64,000 nt of DNA, from assembly GCA_027422505.1 (NCBI GenBank), contig JAPQWV010001095.1, positions 1-64,000 on the forward strand, in the 5' to 3' direction. The notes beneath the pieces were generated by a model, which saw nothing but the letters and a program-made list of their open reading frames with translations, was not told the DNA's origin and searched no databases. This stretch comes from Craterostigma plantagineum (Eukaryota; Streptophyta; Magnoliopsida; Lamiales; Linderniaceae). The position numbers and the translations under genes are program-made. Positions 12,746 to 24,388 of this stretch are shown piece by piece. Each line of letters starts with the position of its first letter. Position 1 is the first letter of the stretch.

Positions 12746-13508
12746 GATTTGATCGCACCTTCCATCATCTTCCCAGAATTTCCTAAGTTTCAAAGCTTTC
12801 TCCTACCCAAAGTCGTCTAATGCTAGGCTAAGATCATCTCACGTTAAAGTAGTAAGCTCTAAGACATGTTTGGTTAGTTAAACCTTAGCAACAATCCAAA
12901 GAAACCTTCGATTATGCCTCTACACCCCTTCCAAGGGCTTTTACCGTCTATGATACATTCAATTTCCTAATCTCCCTAAGTCTTAAACATGCTTTAATAC
13001 CTAGTAATGGAGATCAAAGTAGCTTAAAGAGATAAGTTTACTTACTCGAGGTCCTTACTCAATGTGGTTTTTCTCCAAGCTCCTCACGTTCTTCTTCTTT
13101 CTTTGTTAAGGGACGGTGATCTCTTTTCTAATGGGGCTTAGCTTTCGAAAGTTTTAGGCAATTATTAGTCAACAAGGGTGTGATGATGGGACATGTGTTA
13201 GACGAAAATATCCCTCCATTTAGGGAACTTTGCTTACCAAATTGGGCCTAAATTAATATTGGGCCTAACCTTTAGAATCTAGCCCACAAAAATTGTAGCC
13301 TATATTCGAAAATCGTTTAAACAAGTTAGGGGCCACTTAGCACCACTTAATCGCACCCAATTTCATAAAACACGAAGCTTCACTTAAATCATATTGAGCA
13401 CGTAAATCACGTTTATGCACATAATTCACCTTAATGCACATAAATCACAAAGTCGCATTTTACTAATTTATTGGCCCTAAATACTTACGGGGGAACCCGG
13501 GTGCTACA

Positions 13509-13522
13509 TCCTCCCCCCCTTA
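13509..13522 (-). other. G1 polypurine tract
   Basis: The minus strand reads TAAGGGGGGGAGGA directly before the 3' LTR, the expected site of plus-strand priming. It lies beside two inverted repeats: TCCTCC/GGAGGA across the tract, and GATTTCG-CCCC-CGAAATC at about 13529-13546. Confidence 0.85.
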
Positions 13523-13543
13523 AGGAGGATTTCGCCCCCGAAA

Positions 13544-16500
13544 TCAGCCCGTTCGGAACAATTCAGGATAGCGGGTTTTCATCTCATCCTCGCGTTCCCA
13601 TGTGGCTTCCTCTACTGACTGATTCCGCCACAGAACTTTTACTAGAGGAATCTCTTTGTTCCTAAGCCTCTTTGTCTCATGCATCAATATTTCCACGGGA
13701 ATTTCTTCATAACTCAGGTCTGGTTTCACGTGTTGGTGCAGTGAGTCGTTTATCAACACGTGGCTTGGGTCAGCGATATATTTTCGCAACGTGGAAACAT
13801 GGAATACATCGTGTACTTGCGACAACGATGCCGGTAGTTCTAGTTGGTATGCTACTTCACCAACTCTCTTTATTATTTTGAAGGGACCGATGTATCTCGG
13901 ACTTAGTTTTCCCTTCTTTCCGAACCTTTTGACTCCTTTCATCGGTGACACTTTCACAAAGACCCAATCATTCACCTCGAATTCTAGCAGTCTACGTCTC
14001 CGATCCGCATAACTCTTCTGTCTACTCTGCGCCGTGCGCATTCTTTCTCGGATCATCGTGATAATTTCCGTCATTTCCCGTATCATATCGGGGCCTAACA
14101 TCGCCCGTCCACCCACTTCGTCCCAATGCACTGGGGATCTGCACTTCCGTCCGTACAAAGCTTCATAAGGAGCCATTCCAATTGTAGCTTGGTAACTGTT
14201 GTTGTACGAGAATTCTACAAGTGGAAGGTACTTGCTCCAGTTGCCTTTGAAGTCAAGTACACAGGCTCGTAACATATCTTCCAGCGTTTGGATTGTCCGC
14301 TCTGATTGGCCGTCCGTTTGCGGGTGATATGCTGTGCTAAATGCCAATTTCGTCCCCATGGCCTTTTGTAAACTTGTCCAGAATTTAGATAGAAACCGTG
14401 AATCGCGGTCTGAAACTATCGTTATGGGTGCCCCATGGAGTCTTACTATCTCTTGGATGTACAATTCTGCATACCGCTCCATGGTAAACGTTGTGCTTAT
14501 CGGCAGAAAATGGGCAGATTTCGTAAGTCGGTCTACGACTACCCAGATTGCGTCGTGTCCTTTCGCGTTCCTTGGCAATCCGCTCATGAAATCCATCGTT
14601 ATATTGTCCCATTTCCACTCTGGAATTGGTAAAGGTTGTAGTGTCCCAGCCGGCCGCTGGTGTTCTTCCTTGATTTGCTGGCAAGTGAGGCATTGGCTCA
14701 CGAAGGTCGCTACGTCCTTTTTCATTCCCGGCCACCAGTAGTTAGTCCTTAGATCCCTATATAGCTTCGTAGCTCCTGGGTGTACCGAATATGGCGTGGT
14801 ATGTGCTTCCGTTATTATGACTCGTCTAAGATCCGCGTCGTTCGGAACGTACAATCTACTCTTGTAGTATAAGCTTCCGTCGTCCCGAAACACGAAGTCC
14901 GTCGTTGGTTGCTCGGTTTGCGCTTCCTTAGTCTTCAGGTAAAACTCGTCGTTTTCCTGTGCCTTTTTGATCTGCTCCAGTAGCGTTGGTTGCAGAGTTA
15001 GGGATGCTAATTTCACCTCGACTTCTCCCAATGGTACAATCTCCACGTCGAGTCGTTGAAGTTCCGCGCTTACTGATTTCCGGCTTAGAGCATCAGCTAC
15101 CATGTTCGCCTTTCCTGGGTGGTAGTTGATCACACAATCGTAGTCTTTCACTAGCTCCAGCCATCTTCTCTGCCTCATATTGAGTTCCTTCTGGGTGAAG
15201 AAATACTTTAAACTCTTGTGATCGGTGTAAATTTCGCATCTCTCTCCATACAAATAGTGTCTCCAAATTTTGAGAGCGAAGACTACCGCCGCAAGCTCCA
15301 AGTCGTGTGTAGGATAGTTCTTTTCGTACTCCTTTAGTTGCCGTGAGGCGTAAGCCACCACGTTACCGTTCTGCATCAGTACGCATCCTAACCCGCTCTT
15401 CGAGGCATCGCTATACACTGAGAACCCTCCTGTTCCCGTGGGTATCGTTAGTACTGGGGCTGTAGTAAGCCGCTTTTTCAGTTCTTGAAAGCTTTGTTCA
15501 CACTCTTGGTTCCATTGAAAAGGCGTGTTCTTCTTGGTCAACCTTGTCAGCGTAGAGGCGATTCTAGAGAAATCTTTGACGAATTTCCTATAGTAGCCTG
15601 CTAAGCCTAGGAAGCTCCGTACTTCCGTTACTTTAGTCGGCTGTGGCCAATCATTAATTGCTTCTATCTTGCTCGGGTCCACCGAGATTCCCGCTCCCGA
15701 GACGATGTGCCCCAAGAACGCTACTTGATCCAGCCAAAATTCACACTTCTTATACTTTGCGTACAACTGCTTTTCCCTCAATACTCCGAGTACTACTCGT
15801 AGGTGTTGTTCGTGCTCCTCCTTCGTCTTGGAGTAGACGAGGATGTCATCTATGAACACGATCACGAACTTGTCTAGATAGGCTTCGAACACCCGGTTCA
15901 TTAGGTCCATGAAGGCCGCCGGTGCGTTCGTCAGTCCAAAGGGCATAACTAAAAATTCAAAGTGCCCGTATCTGGTACTGAACGCCGTTTTGGGAATGTC
16001 TTCCTTGCGGATTTTCAGTTGATGGTAGCCCGACCTCAAATCGATCTTAGAAAATACTGTGGCGCCTTGTAATTGGTCGAAGAGGTCGTCTATTCGGGTA
16101 GTGGATATTTATTCTTGATCGTCAGTTTGTTAAGCTCCCTGTAATCTATGCACAGTCTCATCGAGCCATCCTTCTTTCGTACGAACAGGACTGGCGCTCC
16201 CCAGGGAGAAAAGCTGGTCTTAATAAATCCTTTCTGTAGGAGTTCATCTATTTGTTCCTTCAACTCCTTCAGTTCGGTTGGCGCTAATCGATATGGTGCT
16301 TTAGACACTGGTGCTGCTCCCGGCACCAGATCAATCGTAAACTCAATATCTCTGTCTGGGGGTAGTCCCGGCAGATCTTCTGGAAATACGTCCGGGAACT
16401 CCTTAATCACGGGTACGTCTTCGAGTTTCGTGGGGGTATTCTCGTCCGCCTTCAGTGCGAATACCAGGTATGCCTCGCATCCGGAATTGACTAATCGCTG

Positions 16501-18017
16501 AGCTTTTAGGGCTGATATTCTCGGAGGGCCTCTCCTCTTCGTTGTCCCCTTGAAGGTTAGAGGTTCCTCCCCTTCTAAACTGAACGTAACCACTTTACGG
16601 TTACAGTCTATCACTGCTCCGTACTTCGAGAGCCAGTCCATCCCGAGGATCACCTCATAGTCGTCCATCGGGATGACTATCAGATCTACAGGTAATTTCC
16701 TATTATCGACTAGAATTGGGCAATTTCTTAACATTTGACTAGTCCTAGTTGGTGTCCTGCTTGGAATTGCTACGCTATACTCGTAGTCTACTCGCTCAGG
16801 CGTTACCCCGAGTTTCATCACATACTTCACGGACGCAAACGAGTGGGTCGCCCCGGAATCTACTAGAATGCACGTGGGAGTTTGGTGGACTAGTAGGGTA
16901 CCTGCTACCACCTCCGGATTGTTCTCTGCTTCCTCGGATGTGATGGTGTACACCCGAGCTGGCACCATTTGAGGTCCTGCCTGACTCCCGGTCTGATTTC
17001 CCGAAGCACCCTCCGGGCACTGTCTCACAAAGTGGCCCGGCTTCCCACATCTAAAGCAGGTGTTGACTTGCATGTTGCAGTTCCCAAAGTGTCTTTTCCC
17101 ACACCTCTGGCAATATGGGCCCTGCGCTGCTCCCTGGTCCTGGTTTGGATTTGGGGGTCTGTTCATCGTCCCCTGAGGCTGTTGAGGAGGCCTGTTCTGG
17201 AATTTCTTCTTGCCCCCTTTAGGCACGAACTGCCGTTTCTGGTCTCCTCCGCTCCATTGCGCTCCTTGCATTTGCGCGAACTTGCGCTTGGCCTCTTGTG
17301 CCTTTAAGATCCTGGCTTCTGCCTGTTCAGCGACCATAGCTCTCTCTGCTACTTGAGAGTAAGTCGCTCCCAGTATTCCCGCCATGCTCACATCCCTGTA
17401 GAGCTCAGGCTTCAATCCTTCCAGGAAGCGTTCGACTTTAAGAGCTTCCGTGCTGATCATGTGAGCAGCCTGGACAGCTGCTCAAACTTCCTTATGTATT
17501 CGGCCACCGTCATAGGCCCCTGCCTGAGATTGATGAATTCATTCAGGCGCTGTGCTCGAATAGGGGCGGTGAGATACTTGCCCCTGAACAACTCCTTGAA
17601 TCTTTCCCAGCTCATTGTAGCGGGGTTCTCCAACACCATGATGGTGTCCCACCAGTGTCCTGCGCTCCCTCGTAGTAGGAACGCAGCACAGAGGGCCTTT
17701 TCTGCCTCCGGGACCCTGCTATAAACGAACATGCTCTCAAGAGTCCTCAAACAGTCTTCAGCCGCTGTCGAATCAGCTGTGTCCTCGAAGGTCGGTGGGT
17801 TCAACCTTCGGAATCGTTCTCCCACCACCTCAGTCCTTTCCGCCTGAGTTGACCCAGCATTAGCAGTATTCTGCTGAATAAGCTGTTGAATCTGCGCCGA
17901 CTGCTGGCGGACTAGTTCCGTCAGTTGGAAAATCGTTGCATCCCGATTGTCGGGAGGGGCCGTGTTTCCCCTGTTCTGGTCGTCGCCACCACTCGACTCA
18001 CCTCTCGTTCTTACCAT
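13544..18017 (-). pseudogene. G1 gag-pol polyprotein, broken by two frameshifts
   Basis: The start is ATG 18017 (MVRTRGESS), preferred over an upstream GTG. Domains in order: retrotransposon gag; CCHC knuckle [14 protein letters not shown] (about 17020-17062); aspartic protease VDSGATHSF (about 16850); RT with [11 protein letters not shown] (about 15830-15866); RNase H with [10 protein letters not shown]; integrase with an HHCC zinc finger, VSDRDSRF and [15 protein letters not shown]; and a chromodomain-like C-terminus ([16 protein letters not shown]). Two lesions break it: a 4-nt deletion near 17466 in gag, and a 1-nt deletion near 16101 in RT just after the YPLP motif. The remainder (13544-16039) is open for 831 codons. 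The whole reads as one polyprotein frame in related elements, so G1 looks recently inactivated. Confidence 0.92.
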
Positions 18018-18158
18018 CTTCACACCCTATTCCTGATTGTCCTATGGCCAATAAATTATACAACATAGAAGTTCACATAGACTTAACACTTACTTGCAAG
18101 GCCGCTTCCGCTCTTTTGGGTGTGTGTGTGTGGACAGTCTACAGAACCTGTGACCGAA

Positions 18159-18170
18159 GCTCTGATACCA
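18159..18170 (-). other. G1 primer-binding site (tRNA-iMet)
   Basis: The minus strand reads TGGTATCAGAGC three bases inside the 5' LTR end, matching the 3' end of plant initiator tRNA-Met. Confidence 0.95.
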
Positions 18171-18173
18171 CCC

Positions 18174-21100
18174 TGTGGCGCCCCGACTTCCTAACCGCCT
18201 AACCTAGCGCATTTCTACGTGCCTAACGAGTTTGTAAGTAAAGAAGTGCACCGAAAACGCGTACAAATTTTTTCATTTACGAAATGGAACATTGTTCTGT
18301 ACAAGACAAAAGAATGCATGTCGAACATCAAGTTCCAGTCATGGTCTAACTACAACGGCGAAGGTGTGTCGGCACAGCAAAAGCTCCTATGCGCCCGGCC
18401 TCACAGGTCGTCATCCACACACACACGTCCACCCCAAAAGCAGCACGAAGCTCCAAAAGGTTGGCCTTGCCTTGAAGACGCGGTCACATACCGTGATCGC
18501 CGGTGCCTACAACACACAACGTAAGGAATGAGCCACCGAGGCTCAGTAAGCAGAAATCATGCATGTGTGCACGTGTCACTCCCCCGCAACGGCAATCCGC
18601 GCCGATGCATATATCACTCGCAAAGGCAATCCACGCCGATGCATATAGCACTCGCAAAGGCAATCCTCGCCGATGCATATAACACTCGCAAAGGCGAACC
18701 GCGCCGATGCATATTACAGTCGTACCAACGTACTCAGACTAATGTTACTCAGGGCCCTCGGCTAATCTCACTATGCACCACAAGAGCTCACGTCCCTCAG
18801 GGACAACACGACAGCGGTCCACGCCGGATGGCCGAACCCTAGGATGCACATCGTTCCCCTAGGTCGCCATATAATCCCGGTCGTCCCCGACTGTCCAGCG
18901 GTCGCTCACGCTGGTAGCCCACGCTGAGGTAGCCTACACCAGGGTTCCACCCTGTGTCGCTTACACCCTCAGGTCGCACCCTCCAGGTCGTCCCCTTACC
19001 GCCACGGGCCATGCCCAAATCCTATCCACAGGATATCAATATATATATCTACAATAATAGTACGACGACGCTAAAACGCCGCCCTGGTAGCATAGGAGAC
19101 AGCCCCTGACCCAACTACGAGTCGACACACTTGCCCACATCGGCAAGTCCTCGTCGCGTACAAGCGACACATCATTACGCACAACTCAATCCCACGACCC
19201 TTCCTCACGAGTTCGTGTGTGCACGTGAGTATGCATATGCAGATGCAAGTCAATGCAACATAGGCTTACCACATTTAAATACTTAAATCAATTTACGAAG
19301 TCATGAAACCACATAAGCACGTAATCACGCAAATTAGGCACGTAAAACAAGTTGTGTGTCGTAGTTGGACATCTATTTAACTGTCGTCCGAGCGTAATTA
19401 ATATCTTCCCCGTTAGCTCCTAACGTACGACCTTTAAACATAATATCATCGTATTAGTATTATGCCCTCGTTAATTAATTAATTAGGTCGAACGAAATTA
19501 TCGGACTACATTAATTTTCGTTAGAATCCTAAGTAGTTCGGCACTTACTAGGTCAAGTCCTCACCCAATAAATTCCTAAGTAAGGTTAGTATAAAATTCG
19601 TGACCTAGGGTGTTCGGCGAAATTTAGAAGATTTGTTCACGTTTAATTCGCCCGATTTGTCTTTGTACGAATTTCATCTGCCCGATTTAATCTCCTAATA
19701 CTTTCAAATTCATGAGCAAATCGCCCGATCCATGATATGAAAGTCTATTAATCGCTCGATTCTAGGGTTTTCAGATCGCCCATTTTGCTCTTGATTTCGC
19801 CCGATTTCTTCATGCATGAGTCCAAGTTCGGCGATTTGTTCTACTTGTGCCACGTGGAATGTCCAATTAAGTCGTCCGATTTCATTGTATTCACCTTGCC
19901 CGATTCCATGCATGGTGCGCCCAAGACATTTCGCCCGATTTGGTTGCACACATGAAATCGCCCGATTTCTCATGCATGGGTAGCCCAAAGTGATTCGCCC
20001 GATTTGAGGTCTTCAAGATATGGAATCACCGTGCCTTGTCGTCATCATGACGTCATCCCGAATTCATGCATAGAGTAGGAATTGTTTTCGGTCGATTTGA
20101 GGGCTTGCAAGGATGGAAATCGCCCGATTTCAACCTTGCATGGAGTCGCCCGATTTCAGGGTTTGTTGAGCTCTATCTCGGCGATTTGTTCTCCTCGCCA
20201 CGTGGATTATTCTTTTAAATCGTCCGATTTTAGGTTTCGCATGAAATCGCCCGATTTCATGGTTTTGAAGTGCTACCAATCGCCGAGATCTCCTAGGGCT
20301 TAAATCGCCCGATTAAGTTGTTTCTTACGTCTAATTCAATATATTCCTAGAATGCAACGTTTCGCCCGATTTCGAAATGTCTAAATTGGAATCATCGAAG
20401 CTCATACTATGTGTTATTTATATTAAATCGCACGATTTGTCATATAACTAAAATCGCCCGATTTATTATCTTATTTCCCCGATTTGATCGCACCTTCCAT
20501 CATCTTCCCAGAATTTCCTAAGTTTCAAAGCTTTCTCCTACCCAAAGTCGTCTAATGCTAGGCTAAGATCATCTCACGTTAAAGTAGTAAGCTCTAAGAC
20601 ATGTTTGGTTAGTTAAACCTTAGCAACAATCCAAAGAAACCTTCGATTATGCCTCTACACCCCTTCCTAGGGCTTTTACCGTCTATGATACATTCAATTT
20701 CCTAATCTCCCTAAGTCTTAAACATGCTTTAATACCTAGTAATGGAGATCAAAGTAGCTTAAAGAGATAAGTTTACTTACTCGAGGTCCTTACTCAATGT
20801 GGTTTTTCTCCAAGCTCCTCACGTTCTTCTTCTTTCTTTGTTAAGGGACGGTGATCTCTTTTCTAATAGGGCTTAGCTTTCGAAAGTTTTAGGCAATTAT
20901 TAAGTCAACAAGGGTGTGATGATGGGACATGTGTTAGACGAAAATATCCCTCCATTTAGGGAACTTTGCTTACCAATTTGGGCCTAAATTAATATTGGGC
21001 CTAACCTTTAGAATCTAGCCCACAAAAATTGTAGCCTATATTCGAAAATCGTTTAAACAAGTTAGGGGCCACTTAGCACCACTTAATCGCACCCAATTTC

Positions 21101-21244
21101 ATAAAACACGAAGCTTCACTTAAATCATATTGAGCACGTAAATCACGTTTATGCACATAATTCACCTTAATGCACATAAATCACAAAGTCGCATTTTACT
21201 AATTTATTGGCCCTAAATACTTACGGGGGAACCCGGGTGCTACA
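18174..21244 (-). repeat. G1 right LTR (5' LTR in element sense)
   Basis: It has the same length and ends as the left LTR, with few differences. The most concentrated set of differences falls on the donor-like site at about 19372-19380 (ATCTATTTAA here, TTCTACTTAC in the left LTR). It carries the 34-bp minisatellite (18587-18722) and the TCGCCCGATTT array (about 19645-20485). Confidence 0.95.
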
Positions 21245-21262
21245 CCGTAGCTCTGATACCAT

Positions 21263-23787
21263 TGTTGGGGTGGGCCGAATTAATCGATGCCGGCCCCCGA
21301 ACAGCGCAACGTGGCGATAGCGGAAGGGCGTTTTGAACCGAGCGACGTAGGGTGACGAATTCTCGATTTTCAATATCTAAACTCGACCTAGCGCCCTTCG
21401 GCTTCTCCCAAGGGTCCAAGATACTACCCTGAGCCACAGGAGACCACGTCTAGTTTGAATTTCCTAAATTAGAATTTAATACAAATTTATTCGAATTGAT
21501 AATTTAATTCCAAACTAATCGAATAAAGCGGCAATCGGCAGTTTTTCAACTATTTAACCGAATCGATTTCCAATCAATACCAAATTTTCCAGAATAATTC
21601 TACACTTCCCGACGTTCGCAACGAGGGGTCTTTCAAGTCGTTTGTTATTTTTCGTAAAATCAAATCAGCGGTTCGAAATTATCAGTTCGACTAAAGCGGC
21701 AGTCTGCCGTCTTTTGAAAGTTTGACGACCGAAAAGATTTTTTATCAATACCAAATTTTCCAGAATGATTCTACACTTCCAAACGATCACAACGAGGTTA
21801 TTTTGAATCATTCCGAGGTAGTTTGGTACTTGTCGTAAAATCAAATCAGTAGGGTTCGGAATATACCTTTCGTGTACGTGATTACACCTCTGATTGTTCC
21901 GGGGCCTCCGGGCTAGATCGTCATGCCACTATGTCTTTGATTAAACCTCCAATACTGCTCCCGATGGCTAGACGCAGTTCGGTTCGGGCGTCGGGCTTCG
22001 TCGAACGATCCCGTGGCTTGATGTAGGTTGAGAAGTTCAAAACTTAAGCCAACGTATGTTTTTCTCTCTAGTATTTGTTGAGATGAGAGCAAAAATGACC
22101 AAGTCCTTTTTCTTTCTTAGTCAAGCCTTCTCAGTCTCTTTGCAAGTCAAGTGTCTTATTATTGCATGTCGTAAAAATCCACTAACACTAGTTTACTATT
22201 TTTCTATAACACTTGTCAAGCAAGCCAAGAGTGAGTCATTTGCCACCTCATGTTATGTTGCATATCATGGAATTATACACATGTTCTATGACCAAGTCAA
22301 CATGCAAACTTTTTATTTATTCCATTTCGGCACATGAGGTTTCTAAATTCTCAATTTAGTCCCTCAATTTTAAGTAATAAAATAATTAAATCCAATCTAA
22401 TTATTTTAATTACAATTGAGCCTCACTTTGTTAATTAATTAATCACTTAAGACAATCTTAAGTCCTAATTATTTCCGTGACCCTCAACGGAACATAACTA
22501 AATCGTCGACACCTCGTATCAACTATGCCACTACCTCAACGAATCCCATTCGTTAGGTTCCAGAGGAAAAGCCCGCCGTTTTCGTTCAAGTTCATTACCA
22601 TTTTTAAGCGTGACTCTCTAGGTCCCTCTCAACTGGCATGGGAGGAATCCACGAGTCCCGGTATTCGCCTAGCCTATCCATGGTACCGGACAGGCCCCAG
22701 TTGAGAACGAATTTTGATCTAATCGAAATTCGGGCGAACCGACTATAGTGTATGCTTTTAAATACCTCTTATGCGTTTCACTTGCGTCCCGGTTAGGTAG
22801 AGCCATGTAAATGTCAAACTCATAGACCTAACTCTATGTTATAATCGAGACCCAACCGATTATTTAAACTCCGCTCCGTATCTAATACGAGCGAGCTTTC
22901 CAAGCTTCGGCCGAAGGCTTTATAATCATTGTTCTCTGATTACCTCATAGGACGTTAACCTATATGAATACAGGCAGTGAAACCCGATAGCAGTCAAAGC
23001 CCGGCAATCACCTCCGTAAACCCGAAACAAGGCAGTGTGACTGTCTAAGTGCGACCTATCAACTTTGGTCAAAACCGCACACTTGAACCGTACGTTTTAC
23101 CGTAAAGTGTGGTCTTGGCGAGAGCTGCTAACGCACACGAGCAAGCCAAAACGAAAACAAATGCAAGGCGCCGGGATACCCGGAACCAAACCTTGCATTT
23201 AGGTTTCATAATAACTAAACCCGAGCTTGATAGAAGACAGGGCATCCAATCCCTTTACTCACTTAGTATTTCATCGGGAGATACTTTTGTGTTCTCATAG
23301 CTAATCGGAAATTAAGCACGTGCACATAAATGCATTAATTAAATTCCTAACCCTAGGAAAGCAATTTAAATGGACAAATATGCGGGCTATTTCTAAACTG
23401 GTCCTATTACATGGGTCGTAAAACAACCGGGGTCTTCGATCTTCAAACATCAACTCATCGTCGCGATGGTGGTCGAACCCTCCAATCTCGCCTTGCATCG
23501 AACGGTCGTCATTTTATCTAACTTATCTAGTAAAACGATAAAATACAACGCGGGGGGGATTATTTCCCGACCAACCCGTAATCCATGTACATACCGGGGG
23601 GCAGCAAACGACCCTTAAACAAAAAACCCAATTATAACCTAAGCCCGCGTAATGTCCCACATAAACATGCAGCACAGAATTTTGACGTCGGGTGCCCGAC
23701 CGACGTCACGAGCGATGATAGTTTCCAAACTACATTGATCGTGAGGCATTCGGTCGAACCATTCATGAGCCGTAGCTCTGATACCAT
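21263..23787 (-). repeat. F unit C, uninterrupted
   Basis: This is the only complete F unit in the window, 2,525 bp from TGTTGGGG to the next TGTTGGGG, with the PBS complement at 23775-23786. It shows the ancestral empty sites for LINE-1 (about 21731) and G1 (about 23770). It has no plausible gene; the longest open frames are below 105 codons and match nothing I recognise. Confidence 0.75.
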
Positions 23788-24388
23788 TGTTGGGGTGGGC
23801 CGAATTAATCGATGCCGGCCCCCGAACAGCGCAACGTGGCGATAGCGGAAGGGCATTTTGAACCGAGCGACGTAGGGTGACGTATTCTCGATTTTCAATA
23901 TCTAAACTCGACCTAGCGCCCTTCGGCTTCTCCCAAAGGCCCAAGATACTACCCTGAGCCTCAGGAGACCACGTCTAGTGTGAATTTCCTAAATTCGAAT
24001 TTAATACAAATTTATTCGAATTGATAATTTAATACCAAACTAACCGATTAAAGCGACAATCGGCAGTTTTTCGAATATTTGGTAACAGAATCGATTTCCA
24101 ATCAATACCAAATTTTCCAGAATAATTCTACACTTCCCAACGTTCGCAACGAGGGGTCTTTCGAGTCATTCTGACGTCGTTTGTTATTTTTGGTCTGCCG
24201 TCTTTTGACAGTTTGACGACAGAAAAGGTTTTTGGTCAATACCAAATTTTCCAGAATGATTCTACACTTCCCAAAAATCACAACGAGGGGTCTTTTGAAT
24301 CATTCCCAGATCGTTTGGTACTTGTCGTAAAATCAAATCAGTAGGGTTCGGAATATATCTTCCGTGTACGTGATTACACCTCTGATCG

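Larger units (their letters stand above)
10438..13508 (-). repeat. G1 left LTR (3' LTR in element sense)
   Basis: It begins TGTGGCGCCCC and ends GGTGCTACA. On the plus strand it contains an acceptor-like/stem-loop block (10771-10809), a 4 x 34-bp minisatellite (10851-10986), a donor-like block (about 11643) and the TCGCCCGATTT motif array (about 11905-12745). It is followed at once by the PPT complement. Confidence 0.95.
10438..21244 (-). mobile_element. G1: Ty3/gypsy chromovirus with 3.07-kb LTRs
   Basis: A complete LTR retrotransposon on the minus strand, 10.8 kb long. The two LTRs are both 3,071 bp, begin and end TG...CA, and are nearly identical, so the insertion is recent. The 5-bp TSD is CCGTA (10433-10437 and 21245-21249), and the empty site is present in F units A and C. 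The PBS is of iMet type and the PPT is G-rich. Protein order gag, protease, RT, RNase H, integrase, chromodomain-like tail and long LTRs fit the Tekay/Del lineage of chromoviruses (inferred from motifs and LTR size). It inserted a few bases from the F PBS. Confidence 0.95.
1781..21262 (-). repeat. F unit B, split by LINE-1 and G1
   Basis: F sequence occupies 1781-2271, 8411-10437 and 21250-21262. Removing LINE-1 with one TSD and G1 with one TSD leaves about 2.53 kb, the same as uninterrupted unit C. It includes an internal direct duplication: two similar blocks, each beginning near ACCAAATTTTCCAGAAT (about 2095 and 8417), which also occur in units C and D. No coding capacity is seen. Confidence 0.7.

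Noticed and set aside
14334..14741. Plus-strand open frames over G1 pol and minus-strand frames over G3 pol and LINE-2 ORF2
   Set aside because: These are antisense shadows of retroelement coding sequence; the sense frames carry the conserved motifs.
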